Part shown: positions 51,426 to 59,215 of the stretch, in pieces
Numbering within the stretch: position 1 is the stretch's first letter
Layout: each line of letters opens with the position of its first letter
From: JAGRMG01 sp047975215
GTDB taxonomy: Bacteria > Pseudomonadota > Alphaproteobacteria > Rhodobacterales > Rhodobacteraceae
NCBI GenBank assembly: GCA_047975215.1
Contig: JBKEDD010000096.1
Coordinates: 29,180 to 93,179 of the forward strand
DNA length: 64,000 nt
Direction of reading: 5' to 3'
Position numbers and translations under genes: made by a program
Notes under the pieces: generated by a model
The model's input: only the letters and a program-made list of their open reading frames with translations
The model's database searches: none
Told to the model about the DNA's origin: nothing

Positions 51426-52195
51426 CCATGCAGGACCGCTGCATAAAGGTATCGCGCGACGGCCTGGTCGGAATCGTCACGCTCGACCGCCCGCCGCACA
51501 ATTTCTTTGGCGCCGCAATGGTCGGCCAGATCGCCGATGCCTTCGCCGAATTCGATGCCGATCCGGGCTGCCGGGCGATCCTGCTGCGCGCCAACGGCAC
51601 CGCGTTCTGCGCCGGGGCGCAACTGGGCGACGGGCCCGGCGCGCTGGACATGGACGAGGCGCGCCGCATCTACGAAGGCGCGGTGGCGCTGTTTGACCGG
51701 GCGCTGCCCGTGGTGGCCGAAATCGGCGGCCCCGCCATCGGCGGCGGGCTGGGCCTGGTGCTGGTGGCCGATTTCCGCGTCGCCGGCCCCGGCGCACGGT
51801 TCTCGGCCAATTTCGCGCGGCTGGGCATCCATTCGGGCTTTGGCATCAGCACCACGCTGCCACGGGTTGTCGGGCAGCAGGCGGCGGCGATGATGCTGTT
51901 GACCGGCCGGCGCCTGAAACCCGACGCGGCACTGGCAATGGGGTTGGCCGACAAGCTGTCCTCGCAAGACGATCTGGCGCGCGACGCCGCCGCCCTGGCC
52001 CACGAGATCGCCTCGGGCGCGCCGCTGGCGGTCCAGGCGATGCGGCGCACGCTGGCGGGCGATCTGCCCGCGCAGGTCCGCAAGGCCGTCGCGCATGAAC
52101 TTGAACAGCAGCGCATCCAGGTCGCCACCGCCGATTTTGCCGAAGGCATCGCCGCCTATGGCGAACGGCGCGCACCGCGCTTTGCAGGGGCCTGA
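51422..52195 (+). CDS. Enoyl-CoA hydratase/isomerase family protein without the usual acid residues
   Basis: 257-residue crotonase fold. Oxyanion-hole segments FCAGAQLGDG near residue 62 and GGPAIGGGLGLVL near residue 102 are intact. At the usual catalytic positions the sequence has FSANFARLGIHSGFGISTT and QQAAAMMLLTG, so neither hydratase Glu nor the Asp of PaaG-type isomerases is visible. It may be a divergent lyase, thioesterase or isomerase. It sits between a CoA-transferase (4-bp overlap) and a GntR gene (5-bp gap). Confidence 0.8.
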   Translation: MTMQDRCIKVSRDGLVGIVTLDRPPHNFFGAAMVGQIADAFAEFDADPGCRAILLRANGTAFCAGAQLGDGPGALDMDEARRIYEGAVALFDRALPVVAEIGGPAIGGGLGLVLVADFRVAGPGARFSANFARLGIHSGFGISTTLPRVVGQQAAAMMLLTGRRLKPDAALAMGLADKLSSQDDLARDAAALAHEIASGAPLAVQAMRRTLAGDLPAQVRKAVAHELEQQRIQVATADFAEGIAAYGERRAPRFAGA

Positions 52196-52200
52196 GGCCG

Positions 52201-52992
52201 GTGGCGGCGCGCGACGGCGAAACACAACCGCTTCGGGCCGGCGACGGCATCCCGCTATACGTCAAGCTCGCCAACCTGTTTCGCGACAAGATCGCGCGGG
52301 GCGACTGGTCACGCGGCAGCCAGATCGGCACCCTGCCCAAGTTGCAGGCGCACTACGGCGTCGCCCGCGCGACCTTACAGCAGGCGATCCGCATCCTCGT
52401 CACCGAAGGGCTTATCACCAGCACCCGCGGGCGGGGCACCTTCGTCACCGGAGGGCATGACGGCGCGGCGGCCCTGCCCAGCTATGACATGCTGGGGCTC
52501 GACCGCGATTTCCGCATCGAACTGCTGTTGCACGAAACCTGCGACCGCTGCCCCTGCGTGGCCAACCCCCTGCCCGCCGCCGAGGCTCCGTTCGTGCATG
52601 TGCGCAAGCGCCACCACTTCCGCGACAAGCCCTATTCGCTGGTCGATCTCTACCTGCCGAAATCGGTTTTCGACCGGTTGCCGCCGGGCCGCGACGATAC
52701 CCTGCTTTATGCCCAGTTGATCCGCGACAACACCGATATCGCCTCGCTTCAGGCCGAACAGCATATCTCGATCGTGCTGGCCGACCAGGCCCTGTCGCAG
52801 GCGCTCGACATACAGTTCGCGGCGCCGGTGGCGCAAATCGATTCCAGCCTGCACAGCGACAGCGGCCGGCATGTGATGGCGCATCGCGCCCATATCCGCG
52901 GCGACATGTTCCGCGCGCGGCGCAGCACCGGCGACATCCTGCGCACCGACCCGGTCGAATGGCGGCCGCTGCCGCCCGTGCGCGGCGACTGA
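52201..52992 (+). CDS. GntR-family regulator (HutC/UTRA type)
   Basis: 263 residues: N-terminal winged helix (about 18-88, with GTLPKLQAHYGVARATLQQAIRILVTEGLI) and a UTRA effector domain (about 100-250, with FRDKPYSLVDLYLPKSVF). GTG start at 52201. UTRA-domain GntR proteins usually repress nearby catabolic genes when an acyl or small organic ligand is absent. Unusually, it lies within the operon, 5 bp after the crotonase and 11 bp before the acyl-CoA dehydrogenase, which would make it autoregulated along with its targets. Confidence 0.85.
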   Translation: MAARDGETQPLRAGDGIPLYVKLANLFRDKIARGDWSRGSQIGTLPKLQAHYGVARATLQQAIRILVTEGLITSTRGRGTFVTGGHDGAAALPSYDMLGLDRDFRIELLLHETCDRCPCVANPLPAAEAPFVHVRKRHHFRDKPYSLVDLYLPKSVFDRLPPGRDDTLLYAQLIRDNTDIASLQAEQHISIVLADQALSQALDIQFAAPVAQIDSSLHSDSGRHVMAHRAHIRGDMFRARRSTGDILRTDPVEWRPLPPVRGD

Positions 52993-53003
52993 AAGGCCCG
53001 CCG

Positions 53004-54164
53004 ATGGATTTCGACCTGAACGAACAGCAGCGCAGCATCCGTGACGCGGTGGCGCGTATCTGCGCGCGCTTTGACGATGCCTACTGGCTGGCGCGCGATA
53101 CCGACGGTGCCTTTCCCCAGGACTTTGCCGACGCCATCGCCGCGGGCGGCTGGTTCGGGGTCGCCATGCCCGAAAGCTGCGGCGGCGCCGGGCTTGGCAT
53201 CACCGAGGCGGCCATCGTCATGCAGCAGATCGGCAGGCTGGGCCTGGCCGCCAGTTCGGCCGTGCACATCAACATCTTCGGGCTGCAACCGGTGGTCGGC
53301 TTTGGCACCGACGAACAGAAGGCGCGGATGCTGGCGCCGCTGATCGCCGGGCGGCACCGCGCCTGTTTCGGCGTGACCGAACCCGATGCCGGGCTCGACA
53401 CCAGCCGCATCACCACCTTCGCCCGGCGCGAGGGGGACCGCTATGTCGTCAACGGCCGCAAGGTCTGGGCCTCGACCGCGCAGCGCGCCGATCACATCCT
53501 GCTGCTGGCCCGGACCGCCAGGCGCGAGGACGGAAAACGCCCCACCGACGGGATGAGCGTGTTCTACACACCGCTCGACCGCAGCCGCATCGAGGTGCGC
53601 GAGATCGACAAGCTGGCGCGCAAGGCGGTGGATTCCAACGCCATCTTCATCGACGAGCTGGAAATCCCGGAAACCGACCTGATCGGGCGCGAGGGCGAGG
53701 GCTTTCGCGTGCTGCTGCACGGGCTGAACGCCGAACGCATCCTCGTCGCCGCCGGCGCGCTGGGGGCGGCCGGCGCGGCGCTGGACAAGGCCGCGGCCTA
53801 TGCCCGCGAACGCCATGTCTTCGGCAGGCCCATCGGGCAGAACCAGGCCATCCAGCATCCGCTGGCCGACATCTGGATGCGTCTTCAGGCGGCCGAGGCG
53901 ATGATGTTCCGGGCAGCCGCGCTTTACGATGCCGGGCGTCCCTGCGGGCTCGAAGCCAACAGCGCGCGTTATCTGGCCGGGCAGGTCAGCTATGACGCGG
54001 CGTTCCGCGCCTTGCGTACCCATGGCGGCTTCGGCTTTGCCAGGGAATACCATGTCGAACGGTATTTCCGCGAAAGCGTGCTGAACTTCATCGCCCCGGT
54101 CAGCGAGGAACTGATCCTGTGCCACGTCGCGGAAAACGCGCTGGGACTGCCGAAATCCTACTGA
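53004..54164 (+). CDS. Acyl-CoA dehydrogenase
   Basis: 386-residue FAD-dependent acyl-CoA dehydrogenase. N-terminal DFDLNEQQRSIRDAV, FAD-binding FGVTEPDAGLDTSRI near residue 125, and C-terminal THGGFGFAREYHVERYFRE near residue 343 are typical; the last segment is the usual region of FAD/substrate contact, and no catalytic Glu can be fixed with certainty. It introduces a double bond in an unknown acyl-CoA. The ATG at 53004 has a GAAAGG ribosome site. It ends the CoA-transferase/crotonase/GntR run and faces the repeat copy B. Confidence 0.88.
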   Translation: MDFDLNEQQRSIRDAVARICARFDDAYWLARDTDGAFPQDFADAIAAGGWFGVAMPESCGGAGLGITEAAIVMQQIGRLGLAASSAVHINIFGLQPVVGFGTDEQKARMLAPLIAGRHRACFGVTEPDAGLDTSRITTFARREGDRYVVNGRKVWASTAQRADHILLLARTARREDGKRPTDGMSVFYTPLDRSRIEVREIDKLARKAVDSNAIFIDELEIPETDLIGREGEGFRVLLHGLNAERILVAAGALGAAGAALDKAAAYARERHVFGRPIGQNQAIQHPLADIWMRLQAAEAMMFRAAALYDAGRPCGLEANSARYLAGQVSYDAAFRALRTHGGFGFAREYHVERYFRESVLNFIAPVSEELILCHVAENALGLPKSY

Positions 54165-54176
54165 CGGCTGGTGAAG

Positions 54177-54302
54177 TGGACTCGTAATTCGATACATCGA
54201 AATCCGGGCGCGACAGAGGTTCGCGCCCGCCCTGGGGGGCGCGAACCGGATCGCAAGCGATCCGGGGCCAATTCGCAGATGTTTGCGTACTTGGGACTCG
54301 GG
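54177..54302 (-). repeat. Intergenic repeat, copy B
   Basis: 126-bp element in opposite orientation to copy A (41692-41786). The 52-nt core 54177-54228 matches copy A at 47 of 52 positions and the far end (54274-54302) is similar too; copy B has about 31 extra bases with the palindrome GGATCGCTTGCGATCC. It begins 12 bp past the acyl-CoA dehydrogenase stop and ends 4 bp before the stop of the converging CoA-transferase. Confidence 0.75.
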
Positions 54303-54305
54303 TGA

Positions 54306-55427
54306 CTACCCCTCGCCACCCAGAACCGCATCGGTATCGGCCCCCAGCGCCGGGCCGGCACGCCGGATTTCGGGCCGCCGCCCGTCAAACGAGACCGGCA
54401 GGCCGGTCATTTCCACACCCATCCCCGGCATCGGTTGCAGCAGACCCAGCGCACGCACCTGCGGGTCGTCCGCCACTTCGGGGATGGTTCGGATAGGTGC
54501 GTTGGGCACGCCCGCCGCGTCCAGTCTGGCCGATACCTCGTCGCGCGCCATGGGGCGCAGGACGCCCGCGATCAGGCCGACGATCTCCTCCTTGTGGGCG
54601 CGGCGCGCCTCGTTGTCGGCGAACCGGGCATCCTCGGCCCACTCGGGATGCCCCAGCGCCGTGACCAGCGCGCGAAACAGCCGGTCGTTGGCCGGCGCGA
54701 TCACCAGCGGGCCGTCGGCGGTCTGAAACGCCTGATAGGGCACCAGCAGCGAATGCCCGGTGCCATGGCGTTCGGGCAACACGCCCGAGGCCATGTACCC
54801 GGCCAGATGCCCGCCGCCCCAGACCAGGGCGGTTTCCAGCAGCGAGGTGTTGACGACACAGCCCCGGCCGGTGGCCTGGCGCCGCCACAGTGCGGCAAGC
54901 GCCCCGATAACCGTCCACATGCCGGTGCCCAGATCGACCACCGAAACCCCCAGCCGCGCCGGCGGGCCGTCGGGGTGGCCGTTCATTGACACCAGCCCGG
55001 CAAAGGCCTGCATCAGCGGCTCATAGCCCGGTTTCCTCGCCATCGGCCCCATGTGCCCGAACGCGCCCATGTCGCAATAGATCAGCCGCGGATGACGCGC
55101 GGTGGTCTCCTCGCCGCCAAACCCCAGCGCCGCCATCGCCCCGGGGCGCATGTTGTGCACCAGCATGTCGGCGCCCCCGAGCAGCCGCTCCAGCGCGCCG
55201 CGCCCGGCCTCGGTACGCAGATCCAGCACGACCGATTCCTTGTTGCGGTTCATCAGGTGAAACGCGGCCGAGGCATCCGGCGTCAGCGGTGGCCCCCATT
55301 TGCGGGCATCGTCGCCGCCGGGCTTTTCGATCTTGACGACCCGCGCCCCGAGATCGGCCAGAATCTCGCCAGCGAAGGGCCCGGCCAGGTTCTGGCCGAT
55401 CTCGATCACCGTTACATCTTGCAGCAT
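54306..55427 (-). CDS. CaiB/BaiF family CoA-transferase (family III), second copy
   Basis: 373-residue family III CoA-transferase, with N-terminal VTVIEIGQNLAGPFAGEILADLGARVVKIE and the LSLDLRT-like VVLDLRTEAGR segment. It is a distant homologue of the protein at 50211. The ATG at 55427 follows a GGAG ribosome site 17 bp after the TRAP permease gene. It would activate the acid imported by that transporter by CoA transfer. The acid is unknown. Confidence 0.85.
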   Translation of the reverse strand: MLQDVTVIEIGQNLAGPFAGEILADLGARVVKIEKPGGDDARKWGPPLTPDASAAFHLMNRNKESVVLDLRTEAGRGALERLLGGADMLVHNMRPGAMAALGFGGEETTARHPRLIYCDMGAFGHMGPMARKPGYEPLMQAFAGLVSMNGHPDGPPARLGVSVVDLGTGMWTVIGALAALWRRQATGRGCVVNTSLLETALVWGGGHLAGYMASGVLPERHGTGHSLLVPYQAFQTADGPLVIAPANDRLFRALVTALGHPEWAEDARFADNEARRAHKEEIVGLIAGVLRPMARDEVSARLDAAGVPNAPIRTIPEVADDPQVRALGLLQPMPGMGVEMTGLPVSFDGRRPEIRRAGPALGADTDAVLGGEG

Positions 55428-55443
55428 CAGGGGCACTCCTTCT

Positions 55444-56742
55444 TCAGTATCCGGCAACCTCGGGCAGCCAGAGCGACAGGCCCGGCACCAGTATCAGCAG
55501 CAGCAAAATGGCCAGTTCTGCCAGGACGAACGGCCAGATACCGCGGAAAATCCGGTCGGGGGCAACGCCGGTCGTGCTGCTCACGATGAACACATTCAGG
55601 CCCATCGGCGGCGTGATGAGACCGATCTCGGCAGTCTTGACGAACAGGATCCCGATCCAGACCGGATCGAAACCCAGCCCCGAGAGCAGCGGGAAGATCA
55701 GCGGCATGGTCAGCACCAGGATCGCGATCTGGTCCAGGAAAAAGCCAAGGATCATGGTCAGAAACAGCACCGCGAACAGCACCGCGTAGGGCGGCACGTT
55801 GGCCGCCTCAATGGCGCCCAGGATGTTCTGGGTAACGCCGGTCAGCGTGATGAAGATGCCGAACACCGCGGCGCAGGCGACGATGGTCAGGATCATGGCG
55901 CTGTTGCGCGTCGCCTTGGCCAGCGAGTCCATGAAACCGGACCAGCCCATGCGCCCCATCGCCAGCGACAGGGCCAGCGCCATCAGCGCGCCCACGGCGC
56001 CGATCTCGGTCGGGGTGATGACGCCGCTATAGATCGCGGCGATCACGATCAGCATCAGGCTCAGCACCGGCCAGACCGTGCCCAGCGTGCGCATCCGTTC
56101 GGCCATGGGCGCCTTCCTTGCAGATCGCGGCGCGATCTCGGGGCGGCGGCGGATCATGAAATTGATGGTCAGCGCATAGCCTATCGCCGTCACCGCACCG
56201 GGCAGGAACCCCGCCACCAGCAGCTTGCCGACAGAGGTTTCGGTAATGACGCCGTAAAACACCAGCCCGATACTTGGCGGCACCATGATCGCAAGCGTGC
56301 CGATCACCGCCAGCGCGGCGGTGGAAAAGCTGTCCTCGTAGCCAAAGCGGCGCATCTCGGGATAGGCGGCCGAGGCCAGGGTTCCCGCCGCCGCCGAGGA
56401 CGACCCCGAGATCGCCGACAGCAGCACGCCCCCGGCGATCGCCGAATAGGCGATGCCGCCGCGCAGATGCCCCAGCCAGCGGTCGGAGGCGGCGAACAGG
56501 TCGCGCGTGAACCGGCCCGCCGAAAGAAATTCGGCCATGAGGATGAACATTGGCAGCGTGGTCAGCGTATAGCTGGCCACATGTTCGTAGGGGCCGGTCT
56601 TGAGGATGCCGACCAGCGGGTAGTAGCCGCCGCTCAGATACAGGCCCGCCGCGCCCGATATCAGCATCGCGAAGGCAACCGGCACGCCGGTCAGCAGCAG
56701 CAGGAACAGGGCGGCGATACAGCCCAGAGCAATGGCGGTCAC
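55444..56742 (-). CDS. dctM: TRAP transporter large permease (DctM family), second system
   Basis: 432-residue permease with about 12 helices. SAISGSSSAAAGTLASAA in the middle and LITPPMGLNVFIV near residue 385 are DctM signatures. It works with the DctQ and DctP genes upstream; the 4-bp overlap with dctQ shows coupling. It belongs to the same minus-strand gene run as the CoA-transferase downstream and the crotonase/AtuA-like genes upstream, so the imported acid probably enters that pathway. Confidence 0.88.
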   Translation of the reverse strand: MTAIALGCIAALFLLLLTGVPVAFAMLISGAAGLYLSGGYYPLVGILKTGPYEHVASYTLTTLPMFILMAEFLSAGRFTRDLFAASDRWLGHLRGGIAYSAIAGGVLLSAISGSSSAAAGTLASAAYPEMRRFGYEDSFSTAALAVIGTLAIMVPPSIGLVFYGVITETSVGKLLVAGFLPGAVTAIGYALTINFMIRRRPEIAPRSARKAPMAERMRTLGTVWPVLSLMLIVIAAIYSGVITPTEIGAVGALMALALSLAMGRMGWSGFMDSLAKATRNSAMILTIVACAAVFGIFITLTGVTQNILGAIEAANVPPYAVLFAVLFLTMILGFFLDQIAILVLTMPLIFPLLSGLGFDPVWIGILFVKTAEIGLITPPMGLNVFIVSSTTGVAPDRIFRGIWPFVLAELAILLLLILVPGLSLWLPEVAGY

Positions 56743-57254
56743 AGGTCATCCCCCTTGGTGGTCGCGTCCGCACGCGGGGCGGGAAACACGATTTCATAGG
56801 CCAGCCGCGCCGCCAGCAGCGCCGCGCCCAGGGGAAACCAGACATAGCTCCAGTAAAGCGGGAACTGCACCGCACCGAAGGTCGTGTCGCCCGCGGCGAA
56901 CTTGTCGATCGCCTCAAGCCCGGCATGCCAGGCCAGGAAACCGAACACCGCCGCGCCCAGCCCCGCGTTCAGGCGCGCAGGTCTCCGGCCGGGAACCCGC
57001 GACAGGCGCGACGTCAGAACCTCGAGCCTGACCATGCCCCCGGCGGTATAGGTCGCAGGCATGCCCAGAAACGTCACGATGATCATCAGGTAAAGCGAGG
57101 TGAACTCGAAATTGCCCTGAAGCGGCGCATTGAACAGATAGCGCCCCAGCGCATCGGCGCTGATGCCCAGCATCATGATCGCCATGGCCAGTTGCGCGAT
57201 GCGCATGAACGCGGCCTCGAAAGCCCGCAGGCCGCCATCGACAAGTCTGCGCAT
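56739..57254 (-). CDS. dctQ: TRAP transporter small membrane subunit (DctQ family), second system
   Basis: 171 residues with four predicted helices; a GRYLFNAPLQGNFEF segment after the first helix is the family pattern. It pairs with the permease that follows. It lies 69 bp after the binding-protein gene, leaving room for the usual processing hairpin. Confidence 0.82.
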   Translation of the reverse strand: MRRLVDGGLRAFEAAFMRIAQLAMAIMMLGISADALGRYLFNAPLQGNFEFTSLYLMIIVTFLGMPATYTAGGMVRLEVLTSRLSRVPGRRPARLNAGLGAAVFGFLAWHAGLEAIDKFAAGDTTFGAVQFPLYWSYVWFPLGAALLAARLAYEIVFPAPRADATTKGDDL

Positions 57255-57323
57255 TTCCCCCTCCCTGTCTCGTGAAACGGCGGCCGGGAGCTTTGTCCCG
57301 CCCGCCGATGCCGGCGAATGAGC

Positions 57324-58346
57324 CTATTGCGCGGCCAGTCGGGCCCGGTAGGCATCCAGCATCTCGGCCGCGGGCAGTCCGCGCCCGCCGACCTGGGCGA
57401 CCCAGTTGTCGACCACGACCTGCAGGCGGTCGTTCATTTCGCCGCGGGTTTTCTCGTCCAGATCGAAGGTCGCGACATCCTCGGCGCGCAGCTTTTCATA
57501 GGCCTTGTCGAAGGTGGCCGCGAAATCGGTGACAAAGCTGCGCCGGATGTCGGTCGCAACCTCCTGGATCAGCGCCCGGTCCTCCTCGGACAGACCCTGC
57601 CACACGTCCTCGTTGATCAGCGTGGCAAAGGCCACCGCGCCAAGGCTGGCATTGGTCGAAACCGCCGAAAGAACCTCCTCGATCTTGTAGCCAAACAGGC
57701 TGGGCGGGTTGTAGATGGCACCGTCGACCGTGCCGCGCTGCAACGCCAGGTACAGATCCGAGGCCGGTACCTTGACCGGAACCGCGCCAAGCGCCCCGGC
57801 GATCAGTTCGCCCGTGGCGCCCGCGACGCGCAGTTTCTTGCCCGCAAGCTGGGAAACGTCGTCGATGCCGTCACCCTCGCGCAGCATCAGCTGATAGGGC
57901 GGCGTAACCGTGCCCCAAAGCGGGCGCACCTTGTTGGGCAGGTATTCACGCTCAAGCAGGTCGTTGCGGATATAGGCATCGAACGCCTCGCTTGCCTTGA
58001 CGGAATCGGGTTCCATGCCCGGCAGTTCGGCAACGCTGGTCAGCGGCAGCTTGTCGGTGTTGTAGACCACGCCCACCAGCGCGATGTCGGTAACGCGGTT
58101 CTTGACCGCATCCAGCAGGCCGCGCGCCTTGGCGATCTGCTCGGCCGGGTAATGCTCGACCGTGATGCGCCCGTTGCTGCGCTCCTCCAGCGCCTTCTTG
58201 AACGCCTGCGGCCCGATCTTGGAGGCCACATGTGTCAGCGGGAACTGGTCGGCCAGCTTCAGCGTGATCTTGTCCTGCGCGAAAACCCCCGTCGCACCCA
58301 TCGTCAGGGCCGAGGCAAGGGCAAGCCCGCGTATCAGTCGGTTCAT
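57324..58346 (-). CDS. dctP: TRAP transporter solute-binding protein (DctP family), second system
   Basis: 340-residue periplasmic protein with a Sec signal peptide (about 24 residues, GATGVFA-QDK). The mature protein has the DctP pattern, including LAGKKLRVAGATGELI near residue 170, where an Arg usually binds the ligand carboxylate. The ATG at 58346 is preferred over that at 58352 because the AGGAG ribosome site is 8 bp upstream of it. Ligand unknown. It is a different lineage from the binding protein at 13823. Confidence 0.85.
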   Translation of the reverse strand: MNRLIRGLALASALTMGATGVFAQDKITLKLADQFPLTHVASKIGPQAFKKALEERSNGRITVEHYPAEQIAKARGLLDAVKNRVTDIALVGVVYNTDKLPLTSVAELPGMEPDSVKASEAFDAYIRNDLLEREYLPNKVRPLWGTVTPPYQLMLREGDGIDDVSQLAGKKLRVAGATGELIAGALGAVPVKVPASDLYLALQRGTVDGAIYNPPSLFGYKIEEVLSAVSTNASLGAVAFATLINEDVWQGLSEEDRALIQEVATDIRRSFVTDFAATFDKAYEKLRAEDVATFDLDEKTRGEMNDRLQVVVDNWVAQVGGRGLPAAEMLDAYRARLAAQ

Positions 58347-58426
58347 GGTCATTCTCCTCTCCTATGTTGTCATTCGGTCGTTTTCGACTGCGTTCGTCGC
58401 GCAACGGCCGGGGCGCGGCCATTCGA

Positions 58427-59215
58427 TCATTCGGGCCACCGAAAGCGCGGCGGCTTCTTCGCCAGGAACCGGCGCGCCGCCTCGCCGTGATAGTCGCTGG
58501 TCAGGCAGATCGCCTGGCCCTGCGCCTCGGCCTCGGCGACCTGGCGGATATCCATGCCAAAGCTCTGTTCAAGCAGCGTCTTGCTCACGCCGATGGCCAC
58601 GGGCGAGGCGTCGCAGAAGGCACGCGCCATGCGCCGCGCGCTATCGCCCAGTTCCGCCGGCTCGACGATGCGATAGACCAGGCCCAGGTCCAGCGCCTCC
58701 TCGGCGCCGACCTCGCGGGCCGAAAACACCAGTTCCTTGGCGCGGCCGATTCCCAGGCGGCGGGGCAGCGAATGGTGCAGCCCGAAATCCGGCGCCAGCC
58801 CCAACCGCCCGAACGAGGCGCAGAACCGCGCCCGCGGCGTGGCCAGCACGAAATCGGCCAGCATGGCGATGCCGAAACCGGCGCCATAGGCGGGTCCGTC
58901 CACCGCGGCGATGACCGGCTTGTCCATCGTCGCCAGCGCCTGCACCAGCGCACCGGCCGCCCGCATCCGGTCGCGCGCCAGTTCGACCGAAACGCCGGTG
59001 CTGCCCATGTCGTTGATGTCGCCCCCGGCGCAAAAGCTGCCGCCGCTGCCGGTGACGATCAGGGCGCGGATGTCGGGCTCGCCCGCGCGGGCGATCGCCA
59101 CGGGCAGTTCGCCGCGCATCTTCAGGCTGACCGCGTTGCGCGCTTCGGGGCGGTTGAAGGTGAGCGTGGCAACGCCCTCCTCAACCCCGAAAGCGATGGT
59201 TTCGAATTCGCTCAT
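58427..59215 (-). CDS. Enoyl-CoA hydratase/isomerase family protein (PaaG-like isomerase pattern)
   Basis: 262-residue crotonase fold with oxyanion-hole segments FCAGGDINDM near residue 63 and DGPAYGAGFGIAM near residue 102. The segment FGRLGLAPDFGLHHSLPRRLG has Asp at the place used by PaaG-type enoyl-CoA isomerases instead of the first hydratase Glu; RAKELVFSA keeps an acidic second position. An isomerase is thus as likely as a hydratase. The ATG at 59215 overlaps the AtuA-like stop (ATGA). Confidence 0.83.
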   Translation of the reverse strand: MSEFETIAFGVEEGVATLTFNRPEARNAVSLKMRGELPVAIARAGEPDIRALIVTGSGGSFCAGGDINDMGSTGVSVELARDRMRAAGALVQALATMDKPVIAAVDGPAYGAGFGIAMLADFVLATPRARFCASFGRLGLAPDFGLHHSLPRRLGIGRAKELVFSAREVGAEEALDLGLVYRIVEPAELGDSARRMARAFCDASPVAIGVSKTLLEQSFGMDIRQVAEAEAQGQAICLTSDYHGEAARRFLAKKPPRFRWPE

